From positions 1 to 64,000 of the forward strand of contig JBKCGI010000022.1 in NCBI GenBank assembly GCA_046303515.1: DNA of 64,000 nucleotides, read 5' to 3'. A program made the translations under genes and the position numbers. Source of the DNA: M2408 sp046303515 (lineage in GTDB: Bacteria > Bacteroidota > Bacteroidia > Flavobacteriales_D > Crocinitomicaceae). A model generated the notes under the pieces. The model was not told the DNA's origin and did not search any database. It worked only from the letters and a program-made list of their open reading frames with translations. Shown one piece after another: positions 51,038-60,141 of this stretch. Each line of letters starts with the position of its first letter. The first letter of the stretch is position 1.

Positions 51038-52285
51038 ATGTTATATTACTTATTCGACTATTTAGATTCAATGAATTTCCCAGGAGCGGGATTATTTCAA
51101 TTTATTTCGTTTAGAGCATCGATGGCTTTAATTGCATCTTTAATTATTTCAATTGTTTTTGGTAAACGCTTGATTAACTTATTGAGAAGGCAGCAAATTG
51201 GTGAAACGGTACGTGACTTAGGTTTAGCTGGTCAAATTGAAAAATCAGGTACGCCAACCATGGGTGGTTTAATTATTTTGGGAGCGATTTTAGTTCCAAC
51301 CTTGCTTTTTGCCAAACTACATAATGTGTATGTGATTACCATGTTGATTGCAACTGTTTGGCTAGGAGCAATTGGATTTTTGGATGATTACATCAAAGTT
51401 TTTAAGAAAAATAAAGAAGGTTTAGCTGGAAAATTCAAAGTTGTTGGTCAAATTGGAGTAGGAATTATTGTTGGCTGTATTTTGTATTTTAGTTCGGATG
51501 TGCAAGTTCATAAGCGTGTTTCTATCAATCATAAAATACAACCAAATGAAAAAATCGTAACGTACAAACATTCGGATTTCACGAAAGATTCAACAACGAT
51601 GTGGATTGAAACTAGAGATATGACAACAACGATCCCTTTCATCAAAGGAAATGAATTCAACTACAATTGGTTGATTGGTGATATCGATAAATCTTACGGC
51701 TGGTTGTTGTTTATTCCATTGGTAATTTTTATCGTAATTGCTGTTTCGAATGGCGCCAACATGACTGACGGTTTAGATGGACTAGCTTCTGGAACTTCTG
51801 CGATTATTGGAATCGTGTTAGCTGTATTTGCATACGTTTCTTCAAATATTCGATTTTCAGATTATTTGGATGTAATGTACATTCCTATGGCTGAGGAAAT
51901 GGTAATTTTTATAGCCGCCTTTGTGGGAGCTTGTGTCGGATTTATGTGGTACAACTCCTATCCAGCTCAAGTTTTCATGGGTGATACAGGAAGTTTGGCT
52001 CTAGGAGGAATCATTGCTGTTTTTGCTATTTCTATCCGCAAGGAATTATTAATTCCTGTTTTATGCGGAGTGTTTTTAGTTGAGAATTTATCTGTAATCA
52101 TGCAAGTTGGCTGGTTTAAATTTACTAAAAAACGTTACGGTGAAGGAAGAAGAATATTTCTCATGGCACCCCTACATCATCATTATCAGAAAAAAGGTTT
52201 ACATGAAGCAAAAATTGTATCCCGCTTTTGGATTGTAGCAGTTTTATTGGCAGTTATAACCATAGTGACATTAAAATTAAGATAA
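51038..52285 (+). CDS. mraY: Phospho-N-acetylmuramoyl-pentapeptide-transferase
   Basis: A 415-residue polytopic enzyme that makes lipid I from UDP-MurNAc-pentapeptide and undecaprenyl phosphate. SGTPTMGGLIIL, IGFLDDYIKVFKKNKEGLAGKFK (the catalytic DDxxK), SNGANMTDGLDGLASGTSAI and FMGDTGSLALGG with MAPLHHHYQKKG are the conserved cytoplasmic motifs. Compared with E. coli MraY (360 residues) it has an extra loop of about 50 residues (about 165-220: HKRVSINHKIQPNEKIVTYK onwards), common in Bacteroidota. Confidence 0.97.
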   Translation: MLYYLFDYLDSMNFPGAGLFQFISFRASMALIASLIISIVFGKRLINLLRRQQIGETVRDLGLAGQIEKSGTPTMGGLIILGAILVPTLLFAKLHNVYVITMLIATVWLGAIGFLDDYIKVFKKNKEGLAGKFKVVGQIGVGIIVGCILYFSSDVQVHKRVSINHKIQPNEKIVTYKHSDFTKDSTTMWIETRDMTTTIPFIKGNEFNYNWLIGDIDKSYGWLLFIPLVIFIVIAVSNGANMTDGLDGLASGTSAIIGIVLAVFAYVSSNIRFSDYLDVMYIPMAEEMVIFIAAFVGACVGFMWYNSYPAQVFMGDTGSLALGGIIAVFAISIRKELLIPVLCGVFLVENLSVIMQVGWFKFTKKRYGEGRRIFLMAPLHHHYQKKGLHEAKIVSRFWIVAVLLAVITIVTLKLR

Positions 52286-52304
52286 TATGAAATCATGGTA
52301 GGAA

Positions 52305-52338
52305 TTTGTAACGGTTTAAGATTTTAAACCGGTTCAAA
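52305..52338. repeat. Imperfect palindrome between mraY and murD
   Basis: TTTGTAACGGTTTAA (52305-52319) and TTAAACCGGTTCAAA (52324-52338) pair at 13 of 15 positions around a 4-base loop. It is related to the perfect palindrome at the 3' end of murD. Confidence 0.7.
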
Positions 52339-52361
52339 ACCCAAATGAATGAACATTAAAA

Positions 52362-53705
52362 ATGGAAAATAAAAATAAAAATATATCAATTTTAGGCGCT
52401 GGCGAAAGTGGTGTCGGTACAGCTTTTTTGGCTAAAGAAAAAGGATGGAATGTTTTTGTTTCAGATTTTGGTCACATAAAAGAAGAATTCCAAAATGAAT
52501 TAAATGATTTAGGAGTTGAATGGGAGCAAGGAAAACACGATTTCGAGCGCATTTTATCTTCTGATTTAATCGTTAAGTCTCCAGGTATTTCTCCTAAAAC
52601 AGAAATCATCAAACAAGCTGTAGCCAAAGGAATTAAAATTGTTTCTGAAATTGAGTTTGCTGGATATTATAATAAAGCCAAAACAATTTGTATCACAGGT
52701 AGTAATGGAAAAACTACTACAACAATGTTGACCTATCATGTTTTACAAAAAGCGGGATTAAAAGTTGGATTAGCAGGAAATGTTGGAAAAAGTTTTGCCA
52801 AACAAGTTGCTCAAGAGAATTTTGATTGGTACGTTTTGGAACTAAGTAGTTTTCAGTTGGATGACATGTTTGAGTTCAAAGCGGATGTTTCCATTTTATT
52901 AAACATTACACCTGATCATTTGGATCGCTACAACTATGAAATGCAGAATTATGTTGATTCAAAATTGCGCATTATTCAAAATCAAAGCGAAAATGATTGG
53001 TTTATCTACAATGCTGACGATGAAACAATTGTAAACGAAATAAAAAAGAGAATGCCCAAAGTTAAATTAGCTCCATTCTCGATAAAAACAAAACAAGAGC
53101 AAGGCGCTTTTGCAGATGAAAAACAAATAACAATAAATATAAAAGAACAATTCACTATGTCAATTCACGATTTAGCATTAAAGGGTAAGCACAATACCCA
53201 AAATTCTCTCGCTTCTGGTTTAGCAGCGAAGATACTTGACATCAGAAATGACGTCATCCGTCAAAGTTTTGAGGACTTTGTAAACGTTGAACACCGTTTG
53301 GAATTTGTTGCCAAAGTAAATGGCATTGAATTCATCAACGATTCTAAAGCAACAAACATCAACTCATCTTGGTTTGCCCTAGAAAGCATGGACAAACCAA
53401 CTGTTTGGATTGTTGGTGGTGTTGATAAAGGAAACGATTACAACGAACTAAAAGCCTTAGTTCAAGAAAAAGTAAAAGCAATTATTTGTCTGGGAACTGA
53501 AAACCAAAAAATTATTGAGGCTTTTTCTGGAGACGTTGAAACAATTGTTGAGGCTGGTTCCGCTATGGAAGCTGTTGCTTACGGCTATCGTTTGGCTAAA
53601 AAAGATGAGACAGTTTTACTTTCTCCTGCATGCGCGAGTTTTGATTTATTCGAAAACTATGAAGACAGAGGGAATCAGTTTAAAAATGCTGTAAGATCCT
53701 TGTAA
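52362..53705 (+). CDS. murD: UDP-MurNAc-L-alanine:D-glutamate ligase
   Basis: A 447-residue Mur ligase that adds D-Glu to UDP-MurNAc-L-Ala. The N-terminal Rossmann-like domain has ISILGAGESGVGTAFLAKEKG, the ATP loop CITGSNGKTTTTMLTYH, then LELSSFQLDDMFEFKADVSILLNITPDHLDRY, and in the C-terminal domain NDSKATNINSSWFALESM, WIVGGVDKGNDYNEL and LLSPACASFDLFENYEDRG, the MurD-specific end. The stop codon lies in a 30-bp perfect palindrome. Confidence 0.97.
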   Translation: MENKNKNISILGAGESGVGTAFLAKEKGWNVFVSDFGHIKEEFQNELNDLGVEWEQGKHDFERILSSDLIVKSPGISPKTEIIKQAVAKGIKIVSEIEFAGYYNKAKTICITGSNGKTTTTMLTYHVLQKAGLKVGLAGNVGKSFAKQVAQENFDWYVLELSSFQLDDMFEFKADVSILLNITPDHLDRYNYEMQNYVDSKLRIIQNQSENDWFIYNADDETIVNEIKKRMPKVKLAPFSIKTKQEQGAFADEKQITINIKEQFTMSIHDLALKGKHNTQNSLASGLAAKILDIRNDVIRQSFEDFVNVEHRLEFVAKVNGIEFINDSKATNINSSWFALESMDKPTVWIVGGVDKGNDYNELKALVQEKVKAIICLGTENQKIIEAFSGDVETIVEAGSAMEAVAYGYRLAKKDETVLLSPACASFDLFENYEDRGNQFKNAVRSL

Positions 53706-53730
53706 GGGTTTAAAATTTTAAACCCTTACA
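53701..53730. repeat. Perfect 30-bp palindrome at the 3' end of murD
   Basis: The arm TGTAAGGGTTTAAAA (53701-53715) is followed directly by its exact reverse complement (53716-53730). It includes the murD stop codon. There is no T run in the following bases, so it is not a standard terminator; it could stabilise the upstream mRNA end or be a mobile repeat. Confidence 0.85.
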
Positions 53731-53757
53731 AATCTCACCTACAAATACAGAAGATTT

Positions 53758-54240
53758 ATGGAAAAAACGACTAATAAAATCATAGATGCGCAAGAGCAAT
53801 TGTTGCAAGCGCGCCAGCAAAATTTAGAAAACCAAGTTGTTGGAGCTTTACGATCTCATGGAAAATTATGGGGAATGGATGTTTTTTCTTGGTACAAGCC
53901 AAGTTTGTACGAGTTGGAAAATACATTATCTAGTTTTCCTTCTCCAATCTGCTGGTTTGCAAATGAAAATGATGTCTTGAAATTATTGAAGGAAGAAAAA
54001 TATTGGATGACAAATGTCAAACAAATTTGTACTTACGATGGAGCTGGATTTAAATTGCCAAATGAAGTGTTGGATGGTATTGAATTGATTTTAGGTGCAG
54101 CAGAAATTGATGATGCCTTAGCAATTATGAAATCAATCTCTAAAAACAAAGGAATTTTATTATTCACTAGTTCTGGCGAAGATTGGCATGTTGCAAAAAA
54201 TAAATTTGAAGACTTCTTAAAGGAAAATCAAACAAAGTAA
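53758..54240 (+). CDS. Unknown protein encoded between murD and ftsW
   Basis: A 160-residue protein with no signal peptide or membrane span. The N-terminal 35 residues are helical and Gln-rich (KIIDAQEQLLQARQQNLENQ); the middle has Trp/Tyr-rich WGMDVFSWYKPSLYELEN and PICWFANENDVLKLLKEEKYWM. The last 50 residues (ILGAAEIDDALAIMKSISKN, then KGILLFTSSGEDWHVAKNKFEDFLKE) faintly resemble the end of the murD product just upstream (EAGSAMEAVAYGYRLAKKDE, then VLLSPACASFDLFENYEDRG). No family is recognised. It starts 52 bases after murD and ends 3 bases before ftsW, so it belongs to the operon. Confidence 0.8.
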   Translation: MEKTTNKIIDAQEQLLQARQQNLENQVVGALRSHGKLWGMDVFSWYKPSLYELENTLSSFPSPICWFANENDVLKLLKEEKYWMTNVKQICTYDGAGFKLPNEVLDGIELILGAAEIDDALAIMKSISKNKGILLFTSSGEDWHVAKNKFEDFLKENQTK

Positions 54241-54243
54241 AAA

Positions 54244-55425
54244 GTGAAAAACGTTTTAACAAAATATTTTAAGGGCGATACAGTTATATGGGTGATTTCA
54301 CTTGTATTGCTTGGAATGTCTTTGTTGACCGTTTATAGTTTTGTTCCAATCTTGGTTAAAATTGAAGGAGGAACACCTTTTAAATATTTGTTTAAACATA
54401 TTATTTACGTAGCAATTGGGATTTTTGTAATGCGTTGGATTCATAAAAAAGATCCTGTATTTTTCTCCAAATTTGCTCGTTTTGGCTTTTATGTTGCGAT
54501 TGCTTTACTGATTTTCACCTTTTTCTTTGGTACAAAAGTGAATGATGCAGGTCGATGGATTAAAATTCCTTTTGTAGGTTTAACTTTCCAGTCTTCCGAT
54601 TTTGCTAAGTTGGCTTTGATTATTTATGTCTCCAAATTATTAGATAGAAAAAAAGATTTGTTACACTCATGGAAAGATGGTTTTTGGCCGATTATGTTTC
54701 CGATTATTGTTATTTGTGGATTGATTGTGAAGGATAACTTCTCGACCGCTGCAATTGTCTTTGCTTTGAGTTTAACGCTTTTATTTATCGGTAGAGTGCC
54801 TTTTGGGAAATTATTTTCTTTAATTGCAGGAGGGATTTTATTGTTTTCTCTGGTAATTGTTGTACATAAAGCAGCTCCAAGTTTAAATTTGTTGCCACGT
54901 TATGAAACATGGGAAAATCGTTTGTTTAATCGATTTGATGAGACAAAAGATATTGTAGACAATGCTCAAGCTTTAAATGCGGAATTAGCCATTTATAACG
55001 GCGGGATTTTTGGTCAAGGAGTAGGGGATGGAAAATTGAAAGAGTATATTCCTGAAGCTTATGCCGATTTTTATTTTTCAAGTTTTGTGGAAGAATTTGG
55101 ATTTATCTCTGCCCTAATTTTAATTCTTGCCTACCTGATTTTATTGTATCGCATCATTCGAATTGCTTTAAAATCAGATAAATTTTTTGAAACGTACATG
55201 TTACTCGGAATTGGAATTTTAATTCTAACTCAAGCCTCAGTAAATATGTTGGTTTGTACAGGTGTTTTTCCAGTAACGGGTCAAAATATGCCATTGCTTG
55301 CCATGGGAGGATCAGGTTTAATTATGACTTGCGTGGCTTTGGGAATTGTACAAAGTGTTGCCTACTCACAGCAAAAGAAAACAGAAAAAGTCGAAACTGA
55401 AAATATTATAAAAAATGAAGATTAA
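54244..55425 (+). CDS. ftsW: Peptidoglycan glycosyltransferase FtsW
   Basis: A 393-residue SEDS-family protein with about ten membrane spans. It polymerises lipid II at the septum together with the FtsI-type PBP. Conserved features are RWIKIPFVGLTFQSSDFAKLALIIYVSK, VKDNFSTAAIVFALSLTLLFIG, the long periplasmic loop with NAELAIYNGGIFGQGVGDGKLKEYIPEAYADFYFSSFVEEFG, and VTGQNMPLLAMGGSGL near the end. It starts at GTG 54244, 3 bases after the unknown gene, and overlaps murG by 11 bases. Confidence 0.96.
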   Translation: MKNVLTKYFKGDTVIWVISLVLLGMSLLTVYSFVPILVKIEGGTPFKYLFKHIIYVAIGIFVMRWIHKKDPVFFSKFARFGFYVAIALLIFTFFFGTKVNDAGRWIKIPFVGLTFQSSDFAKLALIIYVSKLLDRKKDLLHSWKDGFWPIMFPIIVICGLIVKDNFSTAAIVFALSLTLLFIGRVPFGKLFSLIAGGILLFSLVIVVHKAAPSLNLLPRYETWENRLFNRFDETKDIVDNAQALNAELAIYNGGIFGQGVGDGKLKEYIPEAYADFYFSSFVEEFGFISALILILAYLILLYRIIRIALKSDKFFETYMLLGIGILILTQASVNMLVCTGVFPVTGQNMPLLAMGGSGLIMTCVALGIVQSVAYSQQKKTEKVETENIIKNED

Positions 55426-56512
55426 TAAAGTCATCATATCTGGAGGTGGCACGGGTGGACATATTTTTCCAGCTGTTGCTATCGCGAATGAAATCAAACG
55501 ACGTAATCCTGAGGTAGATATTTTGTTTGTTGGTGCTTTGGGTAAAATGGAAATGGAAAAAGTTCCACAAGCTGGTTATAAAATCATTGGTTTGCCTATC
55601 GCTGGTTTTCAACGTAAATTTACTTTTTCAAATTTTTTATTGCCATTTAAGATTATAAAAAGTTTGATGATGGCTTCTAAAATCATCAACGATTTCAAAC
55701 CTCAAGTGGTGATTGGAGTTGGAGGTTATGCTTCAGGTCCAACTTTGCGCGCTGCAATTTCAAAAGGAATACCAACTTTGGTGCAAGAACAAAATTCCTT
55801 TCCTGGTAAAACAAATAATATTTTAGCTGGAAAAGTAAATACTATTTGTACAGCATACGAAGGTTTAGAAAAATTCTTTCCAAAAGAAAAAATTGTTTTG
55901 ACTGGAAATCCTGTCCGTTCAGAAATGGTTCAAATTGATGGTAAAAGGGAGGAAGCATTTTCTTTCTTTGGTTTGGATGTAGCGAAAAAAACAATTTTAA
56001 TCGTTGGTGGAAGTTTAGGCGCACGTACTTTGAATGAAAGTTTAATCGCCCACTTGGATAAATTTGAAAATTCCGACACCCAAGTTTTATGGCAGTGTGG
56101 GAAATTTTACTATCCTCAATTAAAAGAAAATGAAGCAATAAAAACTAACAAAGCAATTCATTTAAACGAATTTATATTTAGAATGGATTTAGCTTACGCT
56201 GTTGCTGATGTTATCATTTCAAGAGCAGGTGCCATTTCTGTTTCTGAATTGTGTTTGATTGATAAAGCAACAATTTTAGTGCCTTCACCAAACGTAGCAG
56301 AAGATCATCAAACTAAAAACGCCATGGCTTTGGTCAACAGGAGCGCTGCTATTTTGATAAAAGATGCAGTTGCTAGAGAACAATTGATTCCTGCAGCTTT
56401 AGATTTATTGAATGACAATGCAAAACAAGAAGAACTAATACAAAATATTAAACAACTCGGTTTGCCAAAAGCAACTGAGGATATTGTGAATGAAATTGAG
56501 AAGATAGTATAA
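55415..56512 (+). CDS. murG: UDP-GlcNAc:lipid I GlcNAc transferase
   Basis: A 365-residue GT-B glycosyltransferase that adds GlcNAc to lipid I, giving lipid II, on the inner face of the membrane. IISGGGTGGHIFPAVAIANE, VVIGVGGYASGPTLRAAI, TLVQEQNSFPGKTN, ILIVGGSLGARTLNE and the UDP-GlcNAc site DVIISRAGAISVSELCLIDKATILVPSP are diagnostic. Its start overlaps ftsW; a repeat of about 80 bases separates it from murC. Confidence 0.97.
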   Translation: MKINKVIISGGGTGGHIFPAVAIANEIKRRNPEVDILFVGALGKMEMEKVPQAGYKIIGLPIAGFQRKFTFSNFLLPFKIIKSLMMASKIINDFKPQVVIGVGGYASGPTLRAAISKGIPTLVQEQNSFPGKTNNILAGKVNTICTAYEGLEKFFPKEKIVLTGNPVRSEMVQIDGKREEAFSFFGLDVAKKTILIVGGSLGARTLNESLIAHLDKFENSDTQVLWQCGKFYYPQLKENEAIKTNKAIHLNEFIFRMDLAYAVADVIISRAGAISVSELCLIDKATILVPSPNVAEDHQTKNAMALVNRSAAILIKDAVAREQLIPAALDLLNDNAKQEELIQNIKQLGLPKATEDIVNEIEKIV

Positions 56513-56530
56513 GAGGAAGTTTGGGCAATT

Positions 56531-56610
56531 CCTCCCTTGAGGGAGGATAAAGGTGGGTGACCTAAGTAGTTTTTAATTTGTCACCCCTCTCAATCTCCCC
56601 TCAAGGGGAG
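56531..56610. repeat. BIME-like inverted pair between murG and murC
   Basis: A 31-base unit at 56531-56561 (palindrome CCTCCCTTGAGGGAGG, ending GGTGGGTGAC) is followed by an inverted copy at 56580-56610 (GTCACCCCTC to CTCCCCTCAAGGGGAG). The second copy matches the unit at 50926-50956 in reverse at 30 of 31 bases. An in-frame TTG at 56578, inside the repeat, is not a credible murC start. Confidence 0.82.
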
Positions 56611-56637
56611 AGGCAAGAACCTCGGAAAAGAGAAAAA

Positions 56638-57999
56638 ATGAAAGATTTAAACACATACAAAAACATATATTTCCTAGGCATCGGTGGAATTGGGATGTCT
56701 GCTCTTGCGCGTTATTTTAATCTAAGAAATTTTAATGTTGCAGGTTATGACAAAACTCCTTCACCTTTAACAGATGAATTACAAAAGGAAGGAATTAATT
56801 GTCATTTTGAAGATTTGGATACAAATGTTCCAAGTGAATTTCAAGACAAAACCAATACTTTAGTTATTTATACACCAGCTATTCCAAAAGGTTTAGGAGA
56901 ATTAGTTTATTTCCAAGAACAAGGATTTGATTTGTTAAAACGTGCTCAAGCTTTAGGTTTGATTACTAAAAACTCTAAAGGTTTAGGAGTTGCGGGCACG
57001 CACGGGAAAACAACTACAAGTACCATGTTGACGCATATTTTGAATGATTCACATCTAAAATGTTCTGCGTTTTTAGGTGGAATTTCTGCTAACTTCGCTT
57101 CCAATTTTGTTTCTTCAACAACTTCAGATTATACGGTTATTGAAGCAGATGAATTTGATCGTTCCTTTTTACAACTGTCGCCTTTTGCTTCGATTATTAC
57201 TTCAACTGATGCTGATCATTTGGATATTTATGGTGATGCCTCTGTGTTTTTAGAAGGTTTTCAATTGTATGCCAATCAAATTCAGGAACTTGTTGTGATG
57301 AAAAAGGGTTTGAATTTAAGTTCAAAAGCTAAGATTGTTTCTTATGCCATCAATGAAGATGCGGATTACATCGGAAATAATATCAAAATTCAGCAAGGAA
57401 GATTTTTTATAGATGTTGTTACTACAAGTAAAAATTGGCTAGCAGTTGAATTGGGTTTACCTGGAATTCATAATGCTGAAAATGCAGTCGCTTGTATTGC
57501 TTTATGTGAGTATTTAGGATTGTCTGAAGAAGAAATCCGACATGGCTTAAGAACTTTTAAAGGTGTAAAAAGAAGATTTGAATACCAAATTCGAACTGAA
57601 AACTTAGTTTACATTGATGATTATGCACATCATCCAACTGAAATTAAAGCTTTAGTTGATTCGATAAAATTGATTTATCCGAATAAAAAAATAACAGGAA
57701 TTTTTCAACCACATTTATTCTCTAGAACAAGAGATTTTATGGATGCTTTTGCTCATGAATTGTCGCAATTAGATGAATTGATTTTGATGCCAATTTATCC
57801 TGCGAGAGAGGAGCCAATTGAAGGAATTACAAGTGAATTTGTTTTGTCAAAATGCACAAATAGTGTAAAAGCAGTTTTAAGTCCGCAAGAAGCGATTGAT
57901 AAAGTAACAAAAATCAAAGATGGCGTTATTTTGACAATTGGTGCTGGAGATATCGATCGCATTGTTCCAAAAATTAAATCAATTCTTCTAAGCGAATGA
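56638..57999 (+). CDS. murC: UDP-MurNAc:L-alanine ligase
   Basis: A 453-residue Mur ligase for the first peptide-forming step. IYFLGIGGIGMSALARYFNLRN is the N-terminal UDP-binding loop, GVAGTHGKTTTSTMLTHIL the ATP loop, VIEADEFDRSFLQLSPFASIITSTDADHLDIYG the central motif, with DDYAHHPTEIKALVDSIK and FQPHLFSRTRDFMDAF in the C-terminal domain. ATG 56638 is the start because the sequence before it is the palindromic repeat. The stop overlaps ftsQ (ATGA). Confidence 0.97.
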   Translation: MKDLNTYKNIYFLGIGGIGMSALARYFNLRNFNVAGYDKTPSPLTDELQKEGINCHFEDLDTNVPSEFQDKTNTLVIYTPAIPKGLGELVYFQEQGFDLLKRAQALGLITKNSKGLGVAGTHGKTTTSTMLTHILNDSHLKCSAFLGGISANFASNFVSSTTSDYTVIEADEFDRSFLQLSPFASIITSTDADHLDIYGDASVFLEGFQLYANQIQELVVMKKGLNLSSKAKIVSYAINEDADYIGNNIKIQQGRFFIDVVTTSKNWLAVELGLPGIHNAENAVACIALCEYLGLSEEEIRHGLRTFKGVKRRFEYQIRTENLVYIDDYAHHPTEIKALVDSIKLIYPNKKITGIFQPHLFSRTRDFMDAFAHELSQLDELILMPIYPAREEPIEGITSEFVLSKCTNSVKAVLSPQEAIDKVTKIKDGVILTIGAGDIDRIVPKIKSILLSE

Positions 58000-58805
58000 G
58001 AAAATGGTTAAAAATAGCAGCTTGGGTAATCTTTGCAGTTCTTGTGATTGTGGGATTGAGCATGTCTACTTCTTTCCAAAAAGATTTGGAAACGGAGAAA
58101 CCTGCCATTTTTATTCATGTGGAAGGTGAAAATGCTTTTTTGACGGAAAATGAAGTCTATACCCGATTGACGCGAAACAATTTAGTTTATCCAGGACAAA
58201 AATTCGATAAATTGAATGTCAAAGCCATTGAAGAATACCTTAAATCGATGTCCGAAATCAAGACTTGTAAGGTGTATCAAAATTTGGGAAAAAAGTGGAA
58301 TATTGACATTGAAATTAGAAAACCGATAGCGCGAATTTTTAATTTATCAGGTGATTCTTATTATTTAGATGACTTAGGTCACACGATGGCGGTCTCTCCA
58401 TTGTATACCGCTAGAGTTGTGGTTGTTACAGGAAATATTCCGGATTCAAAACACTCTATTCCAGTTGATAAAATTATTAACAATGATACCTTGAAAACTA
58501 AATATTTTTTAGATGATATCTATCGAATTTCTAGTTATGTTTGTAACGATCCCTTATTGAGTGCTCAAATAGGGCAAATTCACCGTGAAAAAAATGGAGA
58601 TTTTGTTCTTATCCCGCAAGTGGGCTCGCATACAATAATTTTCGGATCAGCTTTTTCGGATGCTGAAGTTGAAGAGAAATTTAAAAAATTAAAGGTGTTC
58701 TACGACGAAGGACTACCTTTTGAAGGTTGGAATAAATACGATATCATCAATTTGAAGTATAAAAAGCAAATTGTTTGTAAAAAAATAAAGGAAGAAGAAT
58801 TATGA
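57996..58805 (+). CDS. ftsQ: Cell division protein FtsQ
   Basis: A 269-residue bitopic protein: short basic head (MRKWLKI), one membrane span (AAWVIFAVLVIVGLSMS), then a POTRA-like region (about 35-110: FIHVEGENAFLTENEVYTRL, YLKSMSEIKTCKVYQNLG, WNIDIEIRKPIARIFNL) and the FtsQ beta domain ending in GWNKYDIINLKYKKQIVCKK. It recruits the FtsL/FtsB complex to the septum. It overlaps murC and ftsA by 4 bases each. Confidence 0.93.
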   Translation: MRKWLKIAAWVIFAVLVIVGLSMSTSFQKDLETEKPAIFIHVEGENAFLTENEVYTRLTRNNLVYPGQKFDKLNVKAIEEYLKSMSEIKTCKVYQNLGKKWNIDIEIRKPIARIFNLSGDSYYLDDLGHTMAVSPLYTARVVVVTGNIPDSKHSIPVDKIINNDTLKTKYFLDDIYRISSYVCNDPLLSAQIGQIHREKNGDFVLIPQVGSHTIIFGSAFSDAEVEEKFKKLKVFYDEGLPFEGWNKYDIINLKYKKQIVCKKIKEEEL

Positions 58806-60109
58806 CTACAGTAATTGTTGGATTAGACATTGGAACGACAAAAATTGCTTGTTTCGTAGGTACCAAAAACGAACATGGCAAGATTGAAATTTTATCTATG
58901 GGGAAAAGTGAATCCCTTGGAGTTTCTCGTGGAATGGTTTCAAATATTAACAATACTGTTGAGTCTATCAAATTGGCAGTTGAAGAGGCAAAGTCACGCT
59001 TAAGTGGTGAATTAATTATTCGCAACGTAATCGTTGGTATTGCTGGTCAACACATTAAAAGTTTACAACACAGAGGAATTTACACACGTCAACAAAACGA
59101 CACAGAAATTGCTCAAAAAGATATTGATGCTTTAATTGAAGACATGTATCGTTTGGTTATGCAACCAGGTGAAGCAATTATTCACGTTTTACCACAAGAA
59201 TATATTGTTGATAGCGAACAAGGAATTAAAGATCCAATTGGAATGTCAGGTGTGCGTTTGGAAGCAAATTTCCACATCATCACAGGTCAATTAACAGCTG
59301 CAATGAACATCAACAAATGTGTTCAACGCGCTGGATTAGAAGTGAAAGATACGATTTTGGAGCCTTTAGCATCTGCTGAAGCTGTTTTGTCTGAAGAGGA
59401 AAAAGACGCTGGAATTGTTTTAGTTGACATCGGCGGAGGTACAACTGATATTGCCATTTTCCATGAGGGAATCATTCGTCATACTGCCGTTATTCCTTTT
59501 GGAGGAAATGTGATTACGGACGATATCAAAGAAGGTTGTTCAATCATGCGTAAACAAGCTGAAAAGTTAAAAATGCGTTTTGGATCAGCACTTTCTAGTG
59601 AAAGTCAAGAAAATGAAGTTGTTTGCATTCCTGGTTTAAGAGGAAGAGAGCCGAAAGAAATTTCAGTTAAAAACTTAGCAAGCATTATTCAAGCAAGAAT
59701 GGAAGAAATCATAGAACATGTTTACTATGAAATCAGAAATTCAGGATACGAGAAAAAATTAATTGGTGGAATTGTTGTTACAGGAGGTGGTTCTCAGTTG
59801 AAACACATTACTCAATTATTTGAATTTATAACTGGAATGGATACACGAATTGGATATCCAACAGAACATTTAGGAAGTTCAAATAATTTCGAAAACTTAA
59901 CTAGTCCAATGTACTCAACAGGAATTGGTTTGGTAATCAAAGGATTCGAAAAAAATGAAAAAACAAAAACAGTAAAAGAAGAGGAAGTAGTCATTAAGGG
60001 CAAAAAAGTAAAAACACATTCTGAAGGTGATGCAAAAAAGGGATCTTTTTTCGAGTCTATCATCAAAGGTGTGAAGAATGTTCCGAACATGTTTACTGAC
60101 GAAGATTAA
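58802..60109 (+). CDS. ftsA: Cell division protein FtsA
   Basis: A 435-residue actin-like protein that tethers FtsZ to the membrane. VGLDIGTTKIACFVGT is phosphate loop 1, GIVLVDIGGGTTDIAIF loop 2, and GGIVVTGGGSQLKHITQLFEF the adenosine site; the SHS2/1C subdomain (ESIKLAVEEAKSRLSG onwards) is present. The C-terminal end is basic and then amphipathic (SFFESIIKGVKNVPNMFTDED), consistent with the membrane-targeting helix. It overlaps ftsQ by 4 bases. Confidence 0.96.
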   Translation: MTTVIVGLDIGTTKIACFVGTKNEHGKIEILSMGKSESLGVSRGMVSNINNTVESIKLAVEEAKSRLSGELIIRNVIVGIAGQHIKSLQHRGIYTRQQNDTEIAQKDIDALIEDMYRLVMQPGEAIIHVLPQEYIVDSEQGIKDPIGMSGVRLEANFHIITGQLTAAMNINKCVQRAGLEVKDTILEPLASAEAVLSEEEKDAGIVLVDIGGGTTDIAIFHEGIIRHTAVIPFGGNVITDDIKEGCSIMRKQAEKLKMRFGSALSSESQENEVVCIPGLRGREPKEISVKNLASIIQARMEEIIEHVYYEIRNSGYEKKLIGGIVVTGGGSQLKHITQLFEFITGMDTRIGYPTEHLGSSNNFENLTSPMYSTGIGLVIKGFEKNEKTKTVKEEEVVIKGKKVKTHSEGDAKKGSFFESIIKGVKNVPNMFTDED

Positions 60110-60141
60110 AAGTAATTAACATTAACTAAAAAATAAAAAAC

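Noticed and set aside
56578..56637. TTG at 56578 as the murC start
   Set aside because: The extra residues are encoded by the palindromic repeat and do not resemble MurC; ATG 56638 precedes the conserved N-terminus.
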